The notes under the pieces are model-generated. The model made no database searches. It was not told the DNA's origin and was given only the letters and a program-made list of their open reading frames with translations. The position numbers were made by a program, and so were the translations under genes. A stretch of 64,000 nt of DNA. Source: Bacteroidales bacterium. Its GTDB lineage: Bacteria > Bacteroidota > Bacteroidia > Bacteroidales > P3. Shown here one piece after another: positions 53,287-61,360 of the stretch. The stretch covers positions 1 through 64,000 of the forward strand of contig JAFWOP010000014.1 in assembly GCA_017545365.1 (NCBI GenBank). The letters run 5' to 3'. Every line of letters begins with the position of its first letter. Positions within the stretch are counted from its first letter, which is position 1.

Positions 53287-56200
53287 AACTGAAAGAACTG
53301 CACATCAGGAATATCGCCTCCATCGAGCGGGCCGACATCGACTTCGAACACGACCTTTTCGACCCCGACAGCGGCGCACCTGCAACCATCTTCCTCATCT
53401 CCGGCGACACCGGCGTGGGCAAATCGGTCCTCTTGGACGGCATCGCCTTGGCACTCTACAAAACCACCCCACGCATAGCCGGAACCGTGGACACCAAAGA
53501 GAACACCTTCGAAAACAGCCGCGGCGAAACTGTCAGCATCAACAGCATCTACCAATACACACGGCTGGGCATCTCGCCAAAGGACGACTGCTACAGCGAG
53601 GTTCTCTTCGAAGGCAACGACGGCATCAACTACACCGCACGTCTGGAACTGGGCATCACCCGCAACGGCACCTACCGCGAGACCCGCTGGCGGGTGAAGC
53701 GTGGCAATGCCGACTGGGAACGCGTGGATAACCGCGACAGCCAGATTCAGCAGGCTGTCGGCCTTTCGTTCAAGCAGTTTAACCGCATGGCCATGCTGGC
53801 CCAAGGACAGTTTGCCGCCTTCCTCTGTGGCGACAAAAAAGAACGCGAAGAAATACTGGAGCAACTCACCAACACAGAGATATTCTCCACCTACGGCATG
53901 GCAATCAAGAACCTTTTCGACCGTGCCAACGAGAACAAGAAGATGGCGGAAAACACCTTCAAGACCGAGGAATCGCACCTTCTGCCCCCTGAGGCCATCA
54001 GCGAACTCACCCTGCAAGTTGAAAACCACACCCGCTCCGTTGTAGCACTACAACAGCAAATCACCAATTCTGAAAGCGTCATTGAGCAGGTATCGCTCAT
54101 TCTGGAGAATGAGAAGAAAGTCGCACTAGCCCGCCAGCGAATAGCCGAAACCACGGCCATCAAAGAGGGGGAGGAATACCAATCCTACAGGCAATTCTCC
54201 TCCGACTGGCTTGCCACCGAGCAGGAGCGGCTGCACCTCCTTCAGCAGCGGAAAGCCCTGCAGGAGAAAGCCGCTGTCCAAAGGCAGCTCCAATCCTGCC
54301 AGGAACAATTCGGCATACTCACCTCCGACCTCAACTGGCGCAAAGGACAGCTCGATATCGGCAACGACCGCCTCGCCCAGCAGACCCGATGGCTACAAGA
54401 ACGCGCCGACCGCGAAAGCCTTTACCTCCAAGCCGACGAAACACTCGCCCACATCTCCAACTATGCCTCACGCAAAAAGAAAATCCAGCAGCTGACAGCC
54501 GAGCGGGAGAAAGTGCTGAGCGCTACCGACACGCTGAAAAACCGCCTAACACAAGCCGCAACAGCCCACCAGCTGGCCCAAGAGGCCGTCACCTCCAAAG
54601 AGCACGCCATATCCCAAATACAGCAGCAGCGCGACGCTCTCCACCCCGACACCATCAACCAGCAGCTCTCACTCCTCGCCGAGCGCAAAAGAGCCGTCGA
54701 CCATTGCCTCGAGCAGCACCAGCGAGTCTCCGAGCAACGCCAATCCTTAGAGACCACGACCAAGGAGATTGCCGACGCCCGTCTGCGACTCAAAGCCTTA
54801 GACGATGCCCTCATGTCGGCAAAAGCAGTAACCGACCGTGCCAAGCAGCGTTTCGAAGAAGCCCTCCAACGCTACACCACCATGAGCAGCAGCGTCGACG
54901 ACACCTTGCGCAGCCTCCGCGCACAGCTGGCTGAAATACATGCCGACACCTGCCCGCTCTGCGGCCAACCCATCACACACCTGCCGCTCGAAGAGGAACT
55001 TTCGCAAGTCCTTTCACCCCTAAGGGAAGAACAGCAGCAACGCTCACAAGAATACAGTCGGGCAACAGCACAGCAGAACAAGATACAACAGGAACACGAC
55101 ACCCTTGCCGGGCAGATAAAGGCGCGTGAGAAAACCCTCGACAGCCAACAGCGCACCCTCCAGGAGGATGAGCAATCGCTACGCCTCGCCGTTGAGAAAA
55201 TAGGCCTCACCTTCAATGCCGCACTCGTCGAACAGCTTCAAAACGCCTCACAAGAGACCCTGAGCCTCACCGCCTCATACGAACAACAGCGCAAAGCCGT
55301 CGAGGCCCTGCAACTGCAGTGGCAACAACTGCTGGAAGAGAAAAAGCCCTTGGACTCGGCCCTCCAAACCGCCCAAAAAGCACTCTCCGATGCCACCCAC
55401 GTCCTCGACTCCAACACCGAGACCACCAACGCTATCAACCGGCAAATCTCCAACGAAGACGAAGAGCTGCAACATCTAGCCACCATCTTGCAAGCACGCC
55501 TCACTCCCTTCTTCCCCGACTGGCAGCAACAGGCCGACGCCCTACTGCCTTCCCTCAAGGCTGCCGCCGACGAGTACCGCCAGCGCAAAACCGCAGCCGA
55601 CACCTTCGCACAACAGCTGGAAAACGGCCGCGCCCTCCTCGGCCAACTGGCCAACATACAGCAGTCCCTCCTCGCCGACCACCCGCAATGGGCCCTTTCC
55701 TACCTGCCCAAGCAGTACCTTACCTCCGACATCCTGTCCGAATGGAACAAACTCCTCTCTACGGCCAACACCCTTCAAGGGCAACTCAACACCCTGGAAG
55801 ACACCATTGCCCAGTGCCATGCAATACTCGAGCGATGGTATCAGTCCACCCAACGCACCGAGCAAGACCTCGACAACCTTATCCGGCAAGCCTCGTTGCT
55901 ACCAGCAGCCCAGCAGTTTGTCAAACAGACCGACGAAGCATTGCGCTCCGCCAACGATGCCTTGACCGAAGCCACACAGAGCATCCATGCCACACGTGTG
56001 CAGATGAGCCTGAATGCCGATGCACCCATCCCCGACATCGAACAGCTCAAAGAAGAGCGTGCCCAACTCATCGCGCAGAAAGAGCAAGAAAACGCCCTCA
56101 TCGTCTCCGCCAAGAAACAACTGGAGACCGACGCCGACAACCAACTGCGACTGACCGCCGCCAAAGCGAAGCTGGAAACCTGTCGGTTGGCTTTTGCAAA

Positions 56201-56708
56201 ATGGGACAAGCTCAACCGCTACTTTGGCGGTACCCGTTTTCGCACCCTGGTACAGACCTACGTCCTTCGCCCCCTCCTCAAAAATGCCAACGTCTACCTC
56301 CGCTCCATCACCGACCGCTACACCCTCACCTGCGACGAAGAAAACGAGAAGCTCTCCATCCTGGTTCGCGACCGCTACAACAAAGACGAAGTGCGCAGTG
56401 TCACCGTCCTCTCCGGCGGCGAACGTTTCATGGTCTCCCTGGCCCTCTCGCTGGCCCTCTCCTCCCTCAACCGGCCCGACCTCAATGTCAACATCCTCTT
56501 CATCGACGAAGGCTTCGGCACCCTCGACCAAAAGAGCCTCGACAGCGTCATGTCTACCCTCAACAAGCTTCAGCTCATCGCAGGCCAAAGCAACCGCCGT
56601 GTTGGCATCATCTCCCACCGCGAAGAACTGCTGGAACGCATCCACACCCAAATCCGTGTCAGTCCCCACGGCGAAGGTCGCAGTCGCGTGGAGATAGTCA
56701 GCGAATAG
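53283..56708 (+). CDS. sbcC: exonuclease subunit SbcC (Rad50-like SMC ATPase)
   Basis: 1141 residues. N-terminal Walker A (SGDTGVGKS, about 39-47), two long coiled-coil arms (about 200-540 and 570-970), a zinc hook CPLC at about 556-559, and a C-terminal ATPase half with the signature VLSGGERFMVSLALSLAL (about 1040) and Walker B FIDEGFGTLDQKSL (about 1076-1089). Partner of SbcD in DNA end and hairpin processing. The length is typical for Bacteroidota. The sequence is rich in alternating Gln/Ala/Leu, as expected of the coiled coil, and produces long but meaningless frames on both strands. Confidence 0.95.
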   Translation: MKLKELHIRNIASIERADIDFEHDLFDPDSGAPATIFLISGDTGVGKSVLLDGIALALYKTTPRIAGTVDTKENTFENSRGETVSINSIYQYTRLGISPKDDCYSEVLFEGNDGINYTARLELGITRNGTYRETRWRVKRGNADWERVDNRDSQIQQAVGLSFKQFNRMAMLAQGQFAAFLCGDKKEREEILEQLTNTEIFSTYGMAIKNLFDRANENKKMAENTFKTEESHLLPPEAISELTLQVENHTRSVVALQQQITNSESVIEQVSLILENEKKVALARQRIAETTAIKEGEEYQSYRQFSSDWLATEQERLHLLQQRKALQEKAAVQRQLQSCQEQFGILTSDLNWRKGQLDIGNDRLAQQTRWLQERADRESLYLQADETLAHISNYASRKKKIQQLTAEREKVLSATDTLKNRLTQAATAHQLAQEAVTSKEHAISQIQQQRDALHPDTINQQLSLLAERKRAVDHCLEQHQRVSEQRQSLETTTKEIADARLRLKALDDALMSAKAVTDRAKQRFEEALQRYTTMSSSVDDTLRSLRAQLAEIHADTCPLCGQPITHLPLEEELSQVLSPLREEQQQRSQEYSRATAQQNKIQQEHDTLAGQIKAREKTLDSQQRTLQEDEQSLRLAVEKIGLTFNAALVEQLQNASQETLSLTASYEQQRKAVEALQLQWQQLLEEKKPLDSALQTAQKALSDATHVLDSNTETTNAINRQISNEDEELQHLATILQARLTPFFPDWQQQADALLPSLKAAADEYRQRKTAADTFAQQLENGRALLGQLANIQQSLLADHPQWALSYLPKQYLTSDILSEWNKLLSTANTLQGQLNTLEDTIAQCHAILERWYQSTQRTEQDLDNLIRQASLLPAAQQFVKQTDEALRSANDALTEATQSIHATRVQMSLNADAPIPDIEQLKEERAQLIAQKEQENALIVSAKKQLETDADNQLRLTAAKAKLETCRLAFAKWDKLNRYFGGTRFRTLVQTYVLRPLLKNANVYLRSITDRYTLTCDEENEKLSILVRDRYNKDEVRSVTVLSGGERFMVSLALSLALSSLNRPDLNVNILFIDEGFGTLDQKSLDSVMSTLNKLQLIAGQSNRRVGIISHREELLERIHTQIRVSPHGEGRSRVEIVSE

Positions 56709-57004
56709 AACAAGCCTATACGCCACCCCTATGAGTAAAACCTGATTATTCTTGGAGTATGGTAGATGCCATTGTTAATTATTGGTGTCCCCAAAAAACG
56801 AATATAAAGATAATTCTAGACCTCCGCAAGCTATGCATCGTTCCTTCGACGTCCCCAGAAGGATTCTTCTTTGGTCTTTTTAGGATGTCAATTCTAGAAT
56901 TTACCCTAGTAATGTCCTAGAAATGTAGTAATAGAAGCGTTGGCAGGGCGCAGAAACCCATCAGGCTCCCATAAGCCAGAAACAAGTGCGTTGTCTTGGT
57001 CTGG
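56709..57004. other. intergenic between convergent genes, no gene recognised
   Basis: About 300 bases between the ends of sbcC and the DUF1573 gene. A weak hairpin followed by TCTTTTT (about 56855-56882) might end sbcC transcription. No other structure was seen. Confidence 0.35.
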
Positions 57005-57490
57005 CTACCACTTATGACTCGCACCTTTCCTTTTCTTTACAAAGCCTTTGATAAAGAGAATGGCTGTACTTTGATTGGCCGCATTGGACTTTACAACTAT
57101 TGTTTTGCGGAAACTACCCACCAGAGAGGTGTTGTAGCGGACAGTTATGCGGCCTGTCCTGCCTGGCAAGACGGGTTTGGTGCTGAACTGGGGCTTTGTG
57201 CAGCCGCATGATGTGGAAGCATTTGAGATGAGCAAAGGGGCATTGCCGGTGTTCTTAAATGTGAATGTGCAACGGCCGTCGCTGTTCTGCTCTATCGTGT
57301 CGTAATCGTACACCGTCTGAACGAACTCAATACACGGGGAGGATGTTTGCCCCAGAACCTCCCCGGCCAAAAGCATCATATTCGCGAGGAGGAATAGGCC
57401 TATTAATCTGGAAACACCAGTGTAGGGGACATTCTCTGAGATGTGCTTTTTTTCAATGCTCGGTATGAGCGGCTGTATGTTTTGCCTCAT
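57005..57490 (-). CDS. DUF1573-type exported protein
   Basis: 161 residues. The first 28 residues are polar, then a hydrophobic segment (about 29-47, ending VLGQ) acts as signal or anchor. The rest is an Ig-like DUF1573 (ASH/HYDIN-related) domain: YDYDTIEQNSDGRCTFTFKNTGNAPLLISNASTSCGCTKP, with the usual SCGCT motif, and GRITVRYNTSLVGSFRKTIVVKSNA. Such domains are common in Bacteroidota exported proteins; the partner is unknown. The start codon lies within the last 38 bases of the thioredoxin-like gene. Confidence 0.82.
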   Translation of the reverse strand: MRQNIQPLIPSIEKKHISENVPYTGVSRLIGLFLLANMMLLAGEVLGQTSSPCIEFVQTVYDYDTIEQNSDGRCTFTFKNTGNAPLLISNASTSCGCTKPQFSTKPVLPGRTGRITVRYNTSLVGSFRKTIVVKSNAANQSTAILFIKGFVKKRKGASHKW

Positions 57491-58700
57491 AATCTCGTTT
57501 TGCTTTTAGAAGTATTTCAACAATGTCGTCCTCCTCGGTTTCGATACCTCCGCGAAAGACCAGTTCGCGACTGGGGGAGAAGAGGTAGTATATGGGGTAC
57601 TCTCTAACACTCAACAGACTACTTATTCCTCGTGCGGCATACAATATGTCCTGGGCTTTGTATCTGTCAGCATGCTGCTTGAAGGCGGGGGTTATACCGC
57701 CCTTTGGATAGATGCAGAAGAGCCTGACACCCTCTTTCTCCAGTTGTCGGAAGCCGAGGCTCTCCTTTTCCTGCTCCAGCTGCATCAGAAATTTCACACA
57801 CGGCTTGCAGCCGTATTGCCAGAATTCCAGCATCACCCAGCCTTTCTCCTGGCGGAGGTAGGCGGTGTCACCGTTGTAGCCCTCCAGTGGAAATTCCAGT
57901 AGCTCGTCCGTCACAGTGGTGTCACGGGAGCCTCTGCCGATAATTGACGGTGCGGCGGCATGCACAAAGTCGTATTTGGCATATTTATTATATTGCGGGG
58001 CATGTATATCGAACAATTCTGCTCTTACTTGTCTTTGCTTGAAGGGGAGAATGTCCTGAAATGTGTATTCGATGTATGCTGAGGTGTCGCCGTTAGTGTG
58101 CACCTTGACTTTGTCCACCCAATGAGTCCTATCGTTGCAATACAGCGAGATGTAGTCTGTCAGCGGTATGTCGAATTCCTTTGTCTCTTCGTTGTACTGC
58201 ATTCCCGTAAGAAGATGCTGTGTCATGACGTGGTAGGGTGTGCCAGCGACAACCGTCGCATAGATGCCGTCCGTAGTCGCATACAGGCCTATGTCAGACG
58301 GATGGAGGTGGAAGGGTGCGTATCTTATCAGGTCCCACTGGTAGTGGTCGCGGATGTAGTAGTACATGTTCCCGTTTATATAGTGGCTTGGGTCATATTC
58401 CCTAGGCCCGTAAGAGATATTCGCATTTTCGTTGTCCACCAGCCAGAGGGAATCCTTGCCGACTTTGAGGTTGTTGCCGTCTCTTCGAATCATCACAACG
58501 GCATTGGTGTCGGCCTCCACATAGGCCGTGTCGACATATTCCACTTCGGGGAAGTGCTTTTTGTGTATGAGGGTGTAGCTGACCTCGCTGAGGTTCTTAT
58601 ACCGCACACTGGCAAATTCCTGCCAGTACGATTCTGGTGTTTGCGCCCACAAGCTTACCGTCCAGATGCTTAATGCTACAAAAGTTAGTATTTTTTTCAT
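57453..58700 (-). CDS. exported thioredoxin-like (TlpA-type) protein with large N-terminal domain
   Basis: 415 residues. Signal peptide (about 1-19, ending LWAQ). Residues about 20-270 are a domain I do not recognise, with many Tyr and a YYYIRDHYQWDLIRYAPFHLHPSD segment. The C-terminal part (about 285-400) is thioredoxin-fold: YLRQEKGWVMLEFWQYGCKPCVKFLMQLEQE carries the CKPC active site, followed by a VREYPIYYLFSPSRELVFRGG segment with cis-Pro. Inferred role: periplasmic disulfide or thiol chemistry. The gene lies between a Cys-rich lipoprotein (59 bases upstream) and the DUF1573 gene. Confidence 0.82.
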   Translation of the reverse strand: MKKILTFVALSIWTVSLWAQTPESYWQEFASVRYKNLSEVSYTLIHKKHFPEVEYVDTAYVEADTNAVVMIRRDGNNLKVGKDSLWLVDNENANISYGPREYDPSHYINGNMYYYIRDHYQWDLIRYAPFHLHPSDIGLYATTDGIYATVVAGTPYHVMTQHLLTGMQYNEETKEFDIPLTDYISLYCNDRTHWVDKVKVHTNGDTSAYIEYTFQDILPFKQRQVRAELFDIHAPQYNKYAKYDFVHAAAPSIIGRGSRDTTVTDELLEFPLEGYNGDTAYLRQEKGWVMLEFWQYGCKPCVKFLMQLEQEKESLGFRQLEKEGVRLFCIYPKGGITPAFKQHADRYKAQDILYAARGISSLLSVREYPIYYLFSPSRELVFRGGIETEEDDIVEILLKAKRDYEAKHTAAHTEH

Positions 58701-58759
58701 AATAATAAGTGTTTATGGCAGGAATGCATCAAGCTGTCATACATCCCTGCCGAGTTCAA

Positions 58760-59398
58760 CTATAATACATTGTCTAAAGCCCTGCAAATAGCAGTTTGGA
58801 CAAAAACTGCCGTAGAATTTTTTGTACATGGAGCTTGTGGGTATGGCCTACATTTCGTACAATAAGGCTCTCCTGTTTGAGGATCTTGAGCCGGATCGCA
58901 TCCTCTTTCACAATTTGTACCTGATGTACATGTGACAGACAGATTTATATTGGCCTTAAATGAGTATCCAAAATTCCCATTAGGTAGGGACACCCTTGAC
59001 AAGAAGATAAACACATTCTCTGTTACATCGTTGAGGACATCATACGCCGAAATGCGCAAAACCGGCTTAATTGTGGACTCATTCAACTCATACACAGTGA
59101 CCGCGACATCTTCGGCCACCCAGTTCAATTGCAACGTATCCTGAAGATAGTGTTCGTAGTCATCCAAGAAATTGTCCTTGTCAAACAAAAGGGAGAGATT
59201 ATCCCCCACAGCTAAGATGCTATCTGTATCTTGGGCAACGACAAACTGCTGCGAAAGGATGTTGTCTTTCTTGTGAGGTTCCGCAGTGTCTGTTCTTGAA
59301 CTAGAAGATTCTTCTTTATTGCAGGAGATGAGGGTCACACTCCCAGCGGTCATAATGGCTGCAATAGCCAAAACTATAATTTTAATTTGCTTTTTCAT
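58760..59398 (-). CDS. lipoprotein with Cys-rich C-terminal tail
   Basis: 212 residues. Signal and lipobox (TLISC, Cys about 26). The middle (about 50-150) is a mixed domain with DTDSILAVGDNLSLLFDKDNF and a YSFKANINLSVTC strand. The last 60 residues hold at least seven Cys (CTSGTNCERGC, then CTKC, then C and C), a spacing suggestive of disulfides or metal binding. No family is recognised. The next gene encodes a thioredoxin-like protein, so this tail is a plausible substrate. A possible -7 box is at 59598-59605, giving a long leader. Confidence 0.65.
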   Translation of the reverse strand: MKKQIKIIVLAIAAIMTAGSVTLISCNKEESSSSRTDTAEPHKKDNILSQQFVVAQDTDSILAVGDNLSLLFDKDNFLDDYEHYLQDTLQLNWVAEDVAVTVYELNESTIKPVLRISAYDVLNDVTENVFIFLSRVSLPNGNFGYSFKANINLSVTCTSGTNCERGCDPAQDPQTGEPYCTKCRPYPQAPCTKNSTAVFVQTAICRALDNVL

Positions 59399-59597
59399 TG
59401 TTGTGTTATTTTGTTGTTAACGATAAGTTGAATTAATTATTGTGTTTCTTGTTTTTACTTTTTTGATTATGTCGCCTGGTTTGTCTGGCTTAACTTGTAT
59501 CTTCTTTCATTATTTCAAGATTTTTTGATTAATACTGCTGTTAATTCACTGGAATTCCAATTACTTGTTGAAAACTTTTCGTCTTTGTTTTCTGATG

Positions 59598-59605
59598 CAA
59601 AAATA
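59598..59605 (-). promoter_or_regulatory. possible -7 element for the Cys-rich lipoprotein operon
   Basis: TATTTTTG followed by CAT on the minus strand, about 200 bases before the start codon at 59398. No clear -33 partner is seen and the leader would be long, so this is tentative. It is divergent from the AraC promoter at 59678-59711. Confidence 0.35.
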
Positions 59606-59677
59606 TTATACTTTAGCGAATTATGGATTTGCAGATACTTTTGATTATCTTGCAATTCTTCAGTATGTTTCAAATTA

Positions 59678-59711
59678 TTTGTCAATATGTTCCAAAATTA
59701 TTGTATCTTTG
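59678..59711 (+). promoter_or_regulatory. promoter of the AraC-family regulator gene
   Basis: TTTG (59678-59681), 22-base spacer, TATCTTTG (59704-59711) followed by CAA. The -7 element is a perfect match; the spacer is one base over the usual range. It leaves a leader of about 75 bases before 59795. Confidence 0.65.
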
Positions 59712-59794
59712 CAATTGTATAACTATGGTGAAATACAATAAGAAAGAGTGAAAAAACAGACGTACAAGTAATTGACAACCAAAGCAAGCAAAGC

Positions 59795-60631
59795 ATGTTG
59801 CTTTTGGATACATCAAGAAGCAGTGTTTTTGAAAGGGATTTCTCCGTTATAATGACTATGGAATCCTTGAAAAAACACATGTTGTTCGATGTCCCATTCC
59901 AGTCGGAGGAACATCGCCTTATGTTTGTCACTAAAGGCGAGACAAAACATTCGTTCAACTTCCGCCAGTTTCATATTAAGAAAGGTGATTTGGTGTTGAT
60001 GCCGCAGAACTACATTATGTCCATTGATTCTGTTTCGCCCGATTTCGATGCCAAAACACTTTCGTTCAGATTTGTTTCAGCTGAATATGCGGGGCTTATC
60101 GGATTCAGTGTCGTACACCTTCCGTTGGATGAAAAACAGCAACAAGTGGTGAATTCTTTCATTCGGTTGATTGCTCAGTTGGCAGAACTCAGCAACACCA
60201 CTACAAATGACATTGAACACCTTGTGGTCTCCTTGCTATATTTCGTCAAGAAGATTAAGGTTGCACAGGATAGCAAGGGAGAATCAATAATGATGAACTC
60301 GACCGATGTGCTTGCACACAACTTCCTTCAGCTTTTAGCTGAACATGAAGCCCCTAACCGTCATGTGTCCTACTATGCCCAGCGTCTCAACGTCTCGGAG
60401 AACTATCTTCAGACCACAATCAAGAGACAGACGAATCTCACTGTCATGCAGTGGGTCAACAACAAGACCATTGCATATATCAAAATGTATCTCCTCGACA
60501 AAGAGAACAACTACACTCTGAATCAGATCGCAGAGATGGTTTACCTTGGTGATGATACAAGCCTTATCCGTTTTTTCAAAAAGGAGACCAATATCACTCC
60601 CATCGAATATCGTACCCGGTTTAACACATAA
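59795..60631 (+). CDS. AraC-family transcriptional regulator
   Basis: 278 residues. The N-terminal part (about 1-140) has the pattern of a cupin-like ligand-binding domain (HRLMFVTKGETKHSFNFRQFHIKKGDLVLMPQNYIMSI). The C-terminal about 100 residues carry two helix-turn-helix motifs (VSYYAQRLNVSENYLQTTIKRQTNLTVMQWV and YTLNQIAEMVYLGDDTSLIRFFKKETNITPIEYR). It is transcribed away from the Cys-rich lipoprotein gene and is a candidate local regulator of it; the effector is unknown. Confidence 0.92.
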   Translation: MLLLDTSRSSVFERDFSVIMTMESLKKHMLFDVPFQSEEHRLMFVTKGETKHSFNFRQFHIKKGDLVLMPQNYIMSIDSVSPDFDAKTLSFRFVSAEYAGLIGFSVVHLPLDEKQQQVVNSFIRLIAQLAELSNTTTNDIEHLVVSLLYFVKKIKVAQDSKGESIMMNSTDVLAHNFLQLLAEHEAPNRHVSYYAQRLNVSENYLQTTIKRQTNLTVMQWVNNKTIAYIKMYLLDKENNYTLNQIAEMVYLGDDTSLIRFFKKETNITPIEYRTRFNT

Positions 60632-60932
60632 ACAGGCTGACGAGCCCCCCAACGTTTTCGTTAAGCCGAGTGCAGAGGGCAAATCACGCAGTGTTTGCAC
60701 TATGCCGAGGCGAGAAAACGACTGATGAAAATCGAACGACTTCCGCAAGCGGATGCAGGCCAAAGGTTAATCCCTTCGGTCGTGACCATACCATACCATG
60801 GCTCGGCATAGCAAGCAAGTTTGCTTTGCGCCCGCTTAATGCATGGTCGAAGATAATACCGTACTCCATCCCCACTAAAACCAAGGGCGGGACCTCCCAG
60901 CCTCGCCCTCGTTCACTTTCTATTTCAGATGG
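60632..60932. other. intergenic G/C-richer region, possible interspersed repeat
   Basis: No gene is recognised between the AraC gene and the MNT gene. The stretch 60650-60860 is richer in G and C than other spacers, contains internal inverted pieces (TATGCCGAG at about 60692-60700 and CTCGGCATA at 60802-60810) and shares CTCGGCATAGCAAGC (60802-60816) with the spacer at 18100-18114 in inverted orientation. It resembles short interspersed elements of Bacteroidales, but I cannot confirm that. Confidence 0.4.
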
Positions 60933-61232
60933 CTACACGGCAACACCTGTTCTCATTACATCGTCATACAGTGGTGACGGGTGCTCAGGGGACATAAGTA
61001 CTGGTTCAATCAGAGTGCTGACGCTACGAGTATTGTGCCATAGTTTTTTCGACCATTCAAGCCAGTTGTCGCCGATGGAGGGAACAACAACGGCAACGTC
61101 TATATCGCTTTCGGGCCGGGCATATCCTTTGCTATACGATCCGAACATATAGACTCTTAAATCTTCACCAAATAGCGGAGAGATCACTTTTTTATAGCGA
61201 CGTACTAAATCGAGAGCCTGTTCTTTATCCAT
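60933..61232 (-). CDS. MNT-type nucleotidyltransferase, antitoxin of a HEPN/MNT pair
   Basis: 99 residues. The minimal nucleotidyltransferase motif GSYSKGYARPESDIDVAV (about 31-48) shows the GSx-G and the two catalytic Asp (DxD). The size fits a complete MntA-like antitoxin, which AMPylates or neutralises a HEPN RNase toxin. The upstream HEPN gene is only a fragment here (61205-61357), overlapping this start by 28 bases, so the antitoxin survives without an intact toxin. Confidence 0.88.
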   Translation of the reverse strand: MDKEQALDLVRRYKKVISPLFGEDLRVYMFGSYSKGYARPESDIDVAVVVPSIGDNWLEWSKKLWHNTRSVSTLIEPVLMSPEHPSPLYDDVMRTGVAV

Positions 61233-61357
61233 TGCATGAATGCTTTTGTATTGTTAATTATTTCCCGACACATTTTTGGGGTTAGTGTTCTGAGAAGCTG
61301 ATTTTTGTATTCAGGGTAGCGTGCTTCTATGTTCATCGGAGTGAATTGTGCTATGCC
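61205..61357 (-). pseudogene. truncated HEPN-domain toxin gene (C-terminal remnant)
   Basis: An in-frame stretch of 50 codons ends at 61205 and reads ...FTPMNIEARYPEYKNQLL...CREIINNTKAFMQWIKNRL. This matches in character the C-terminal end of HEPN proteins paired with MNT antitoxins, where an IEARYPDYK-like segment is conserved. A normal HEPN protein has about 125-135 residues and an RxxxxH active site; both the N-terminal two thirds and that motif are missing. The reading frame is cut off by a TGA at 61358 that directly follows the stop of the amidohydrolase gene, so a deletion joined the two genes. An ATG at 61336 could still give a 43-residue peptide. Confidence 0.78.
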
Positions 61358-61360
61358 TCA

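Noticed and set aside
55319..56734. A 471-codon plus-strand frame within sbcC
   Set aside because: It is in a different frame from sbcC, is extremely rich in Arg, Pro and His, and shows none of a real domain; sbcC has all expected motifs.
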